In this document: positions 62,214 through 64,000 of the stretch, in pieces | Layout of the letters: each line of letters starts with the position of its first letter | Numbering within the stretch: position 1 is the first letter of the stretch | Source: Ianthella basta | Lineage: Eukaryota; Porifera; Demospongiae; Verongiida; Ianthellidae | DNA: 64,000 nucleotides | Reading direction: 5' to 3' | Assembly: GCA_964019415.1 (NCBI GenBank) | Contig: OZ025870.1 | Location: 1,223,501 to 1,287,500, forward strand | Program-made: the position numbers and the translations under genes | Notes under the pieces: model-generated | What the model was told of the DNA's origin: nothing | The model's database searches: none | What the model saw: only the letters and a program-made list of their open reading frames with translations

Positions 62214-63041
62214 AGGTAGAACAAAAGCTAGCCATATACTGTTAGCTAAGTGTGGCATATAGAATAGAGAGGAGACATCTTGCATCTAAAATTTGAAATT
62301 CAGTATAATTGCATGCAATTAATTCAAAGGCAGAAATTAAAATCCTTTACGGACGATTGTGGATATATTAGCATGTGATGCATTTGCATATGCACTCTTA
62401 CACAGACATACACCTCTGTCTATAAAGACATACATAATTCTATACCGTCTCCATGCATCTGGAGTCTGTGGCTAAATAGCTTAGTGTCGGCCATACCATG
62501 CAGGCATGGTATAGCTAGGCTGGGGCAGGAGGCTGAGGGAGTGATGGAAGAAATGTACATCATGGAAAGAATTAAGGGGTATACAGTGAAGTTCAGAGAA
62601 TGGAAGAAGTGTGGAGAGCAGAGACACTCATTAGGTGTATGTGTCTCTGTGTATATATAATTTTATACATGCCCATGCCATGCAATATATAGAAGCCCAG
62701 GCTGCTCAATCAGGCCATATAGTCTGAGCAGCTACACACAAATGCCACATACATAACTACTATCCATGTATGGGGGCACCCCATTAATTAGTGAATGCCT
62801 ATATCCCTCTGCTCAACCATTGGATGCACTGACTGATTCACCCCTTGTTTCTCATTCTACTGCTGACAGTACTAACTCTATATTGTGTGATGTTAGTGGT
62901 AAGGAAGACAAAGAGGAAGAGGAGAGGAAAGACAAGGAAGAAGAGTTGACATCTTGTGAGAGAAGGAGGCAGGAGAATGAGAACAGTGCATGGGAAGCAA
63001 TTTGGGAGAAGGCAGCACGTTACACCCACCCACCCCCCTGC

Positions 63042-63072
<31 letters not shown>

Positions 63073-64000
63073 GCGTGTGCGTAGCGGGTGTATGTGTATG
63101 TGTGTGCGTACATGTGTGCGTGTGTGTGTGTATGTGTGCATAAACAGAGATTAGGCTCACTTTTTGTCTGCATAGATTGTGCAAAAATTAATATTGATCA
63201 TCTTTAAAAGTTTGCACAAAGTGAGAACTGTATTCTGCTAGGGCTATATTTTTATGAATCTTCCAGAAATGCAAGCTCTTGTATATATCCCCTAAGTATA
63301 CAATAAATGTAGGCACATTAAAATCAGCAGTCTTACATATGCATTGTTATTGTTCATCTCTGTCACTTCGAGCATGTATGTATGTAATTGCTACCTATAT
63401 TAACTGGCAGTAAACAATTTGAACAACATAATACTGTGATCATGACATGTTTCTTGGCTTTGCTTAAACACGTGAACACTCAATATGAGTACATTAATGT
63501 CTAAAGTCGGTGAGGTCCACACGTAATGACAGAACACATCCACAAGTACTGTACTGTGGCTATCATACTATTAGTTACAGGTAGCTATATATTACAGTAC
63601 CTAGACCAGTATTGTGCACCAGCCAAGGGCAGGCTATAATATTTAGCCATCCCATGCACACTGTAACATGTTACAGGTGTATAACGGGTCCAAATAGTTG
63701 AAGACATTGCATACAAGCAATGTTCTTCAAAACTGCCACAAGTGTACCTAGCTATGTATACCCTAAGCAGATTTCATGAGTCAATGACTGTAGCTAGTAT
63801 AATTATATAATTCTCTGTCTGCAAGTGCATTTGTATATATAAGTTCATGTGAAAGTAATGTGTTAGTGTGAGTATAGGTACAAGTGTGCTAGCATGAATA
63901 TGTTGCATGTGGGGGGTGCATGGATAGTGAGATTCATTGTTGCCAACTTCCCAAGGTGCATCCTCATTTATGTTCCAACTCTGACCGTCACCTGATCACC
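62214..64000. other. Spacer to the end of the window
   Basis: No supported gene. A frame at 62766-63143 has an acidic, Lys/Glu-rich stretch (EDKEEEERKDKEEE) and could be an exon of a gene, but it runs into a CA/TG array (63041-63140). The last 800 bases are AT-rich with nothing recognisable. Confidence 0.5.

Noticed and set aside
62766..63143. 125-codon frame with acidic, Lys/Glu-rich stretch
   Set aside because: It runs into a CA/TG array and has no recognised homologue; it may be an exon of an unseen gene but I cannot support it.

Overview
The window reads as nuclear DNA of an early-branching animal, most likely a demosponge. This is inference. The support is short GT-AG introns, animal orthologues (NUP210, TDO2, cytoplasmic TrpRS), GTPases carrying death-fold modules, and abundant AGCT/TGCATG-rich and CA/TG-repeat spacer DNA. 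All gene models I trust except one small ORF lie on the + strand.

Layout. (1) 1-23 kb: five tandem copies (A-E) of an AIG1/GIMAP-like GTPase gene. Each protein has a degenerate N-terminal G-like domain without a P-loop, then a canonical G domain (GRTG[VI]GKST, D[TS]PGLGD). The C-terminus varies: A and E splice to a Death-like exon, D ends in a CARD-like domain plus a CaaX-type tail (CTVI), C ends with no such module, and B is a broken pseudogene. (2) At least four GTPase copies are followed by 5' pieces of NUP210 (exon 1; exons 1-2 and 4-7; an exon 5 relic; exons 1-2), so GTPase plus NUP210 5' end was the duplicating unit. (3) 23.3-39.8 kb: a complete NUP210/gp210 gene. I could join 29 exons in frame into 1,956 codons with a signal peptide, a long lumenal region, one transmembrane helix and a Ser/Pro-rich tail. 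(4) 40-47.3 kb: transposon-rich DNA with a helicase-fragment-bearing element and a second, intact-looking copy of NUP210 exons 26-29. (5) 48.7-52.5 kb: tryptophan 2,3-dioxygenase (12 exons, 402 aa). (6) 53.2-62.2 kb: two tandem tryptophanyl-tRNA synthetase genes. (7) The rest is spacer DNA.

Mobile DNA includes a short inverted-repeat family with 9-bp target duplications (three copies, one carrying a RecQ-like fragment), a TA-flanked inverted-repeat element with internal copies of its end motif, an AT-rich miniature element in several introns, a retrotransposon tail, and several long hairpins. Long CA/TG arrays are very frequent and in several introns begin exactly at the 5' splice site.

The part most worth follow-up is the GTPase array. 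It has one conserved pseudo-G plus G core with interchangeable death-fold or lipidation-type C-termini, which suggests an expanding innate-immunity or cell-death switch family. It lies near a tryptophan-use cluster (TDO and two TrpRS); any functional link between the two is speculation.
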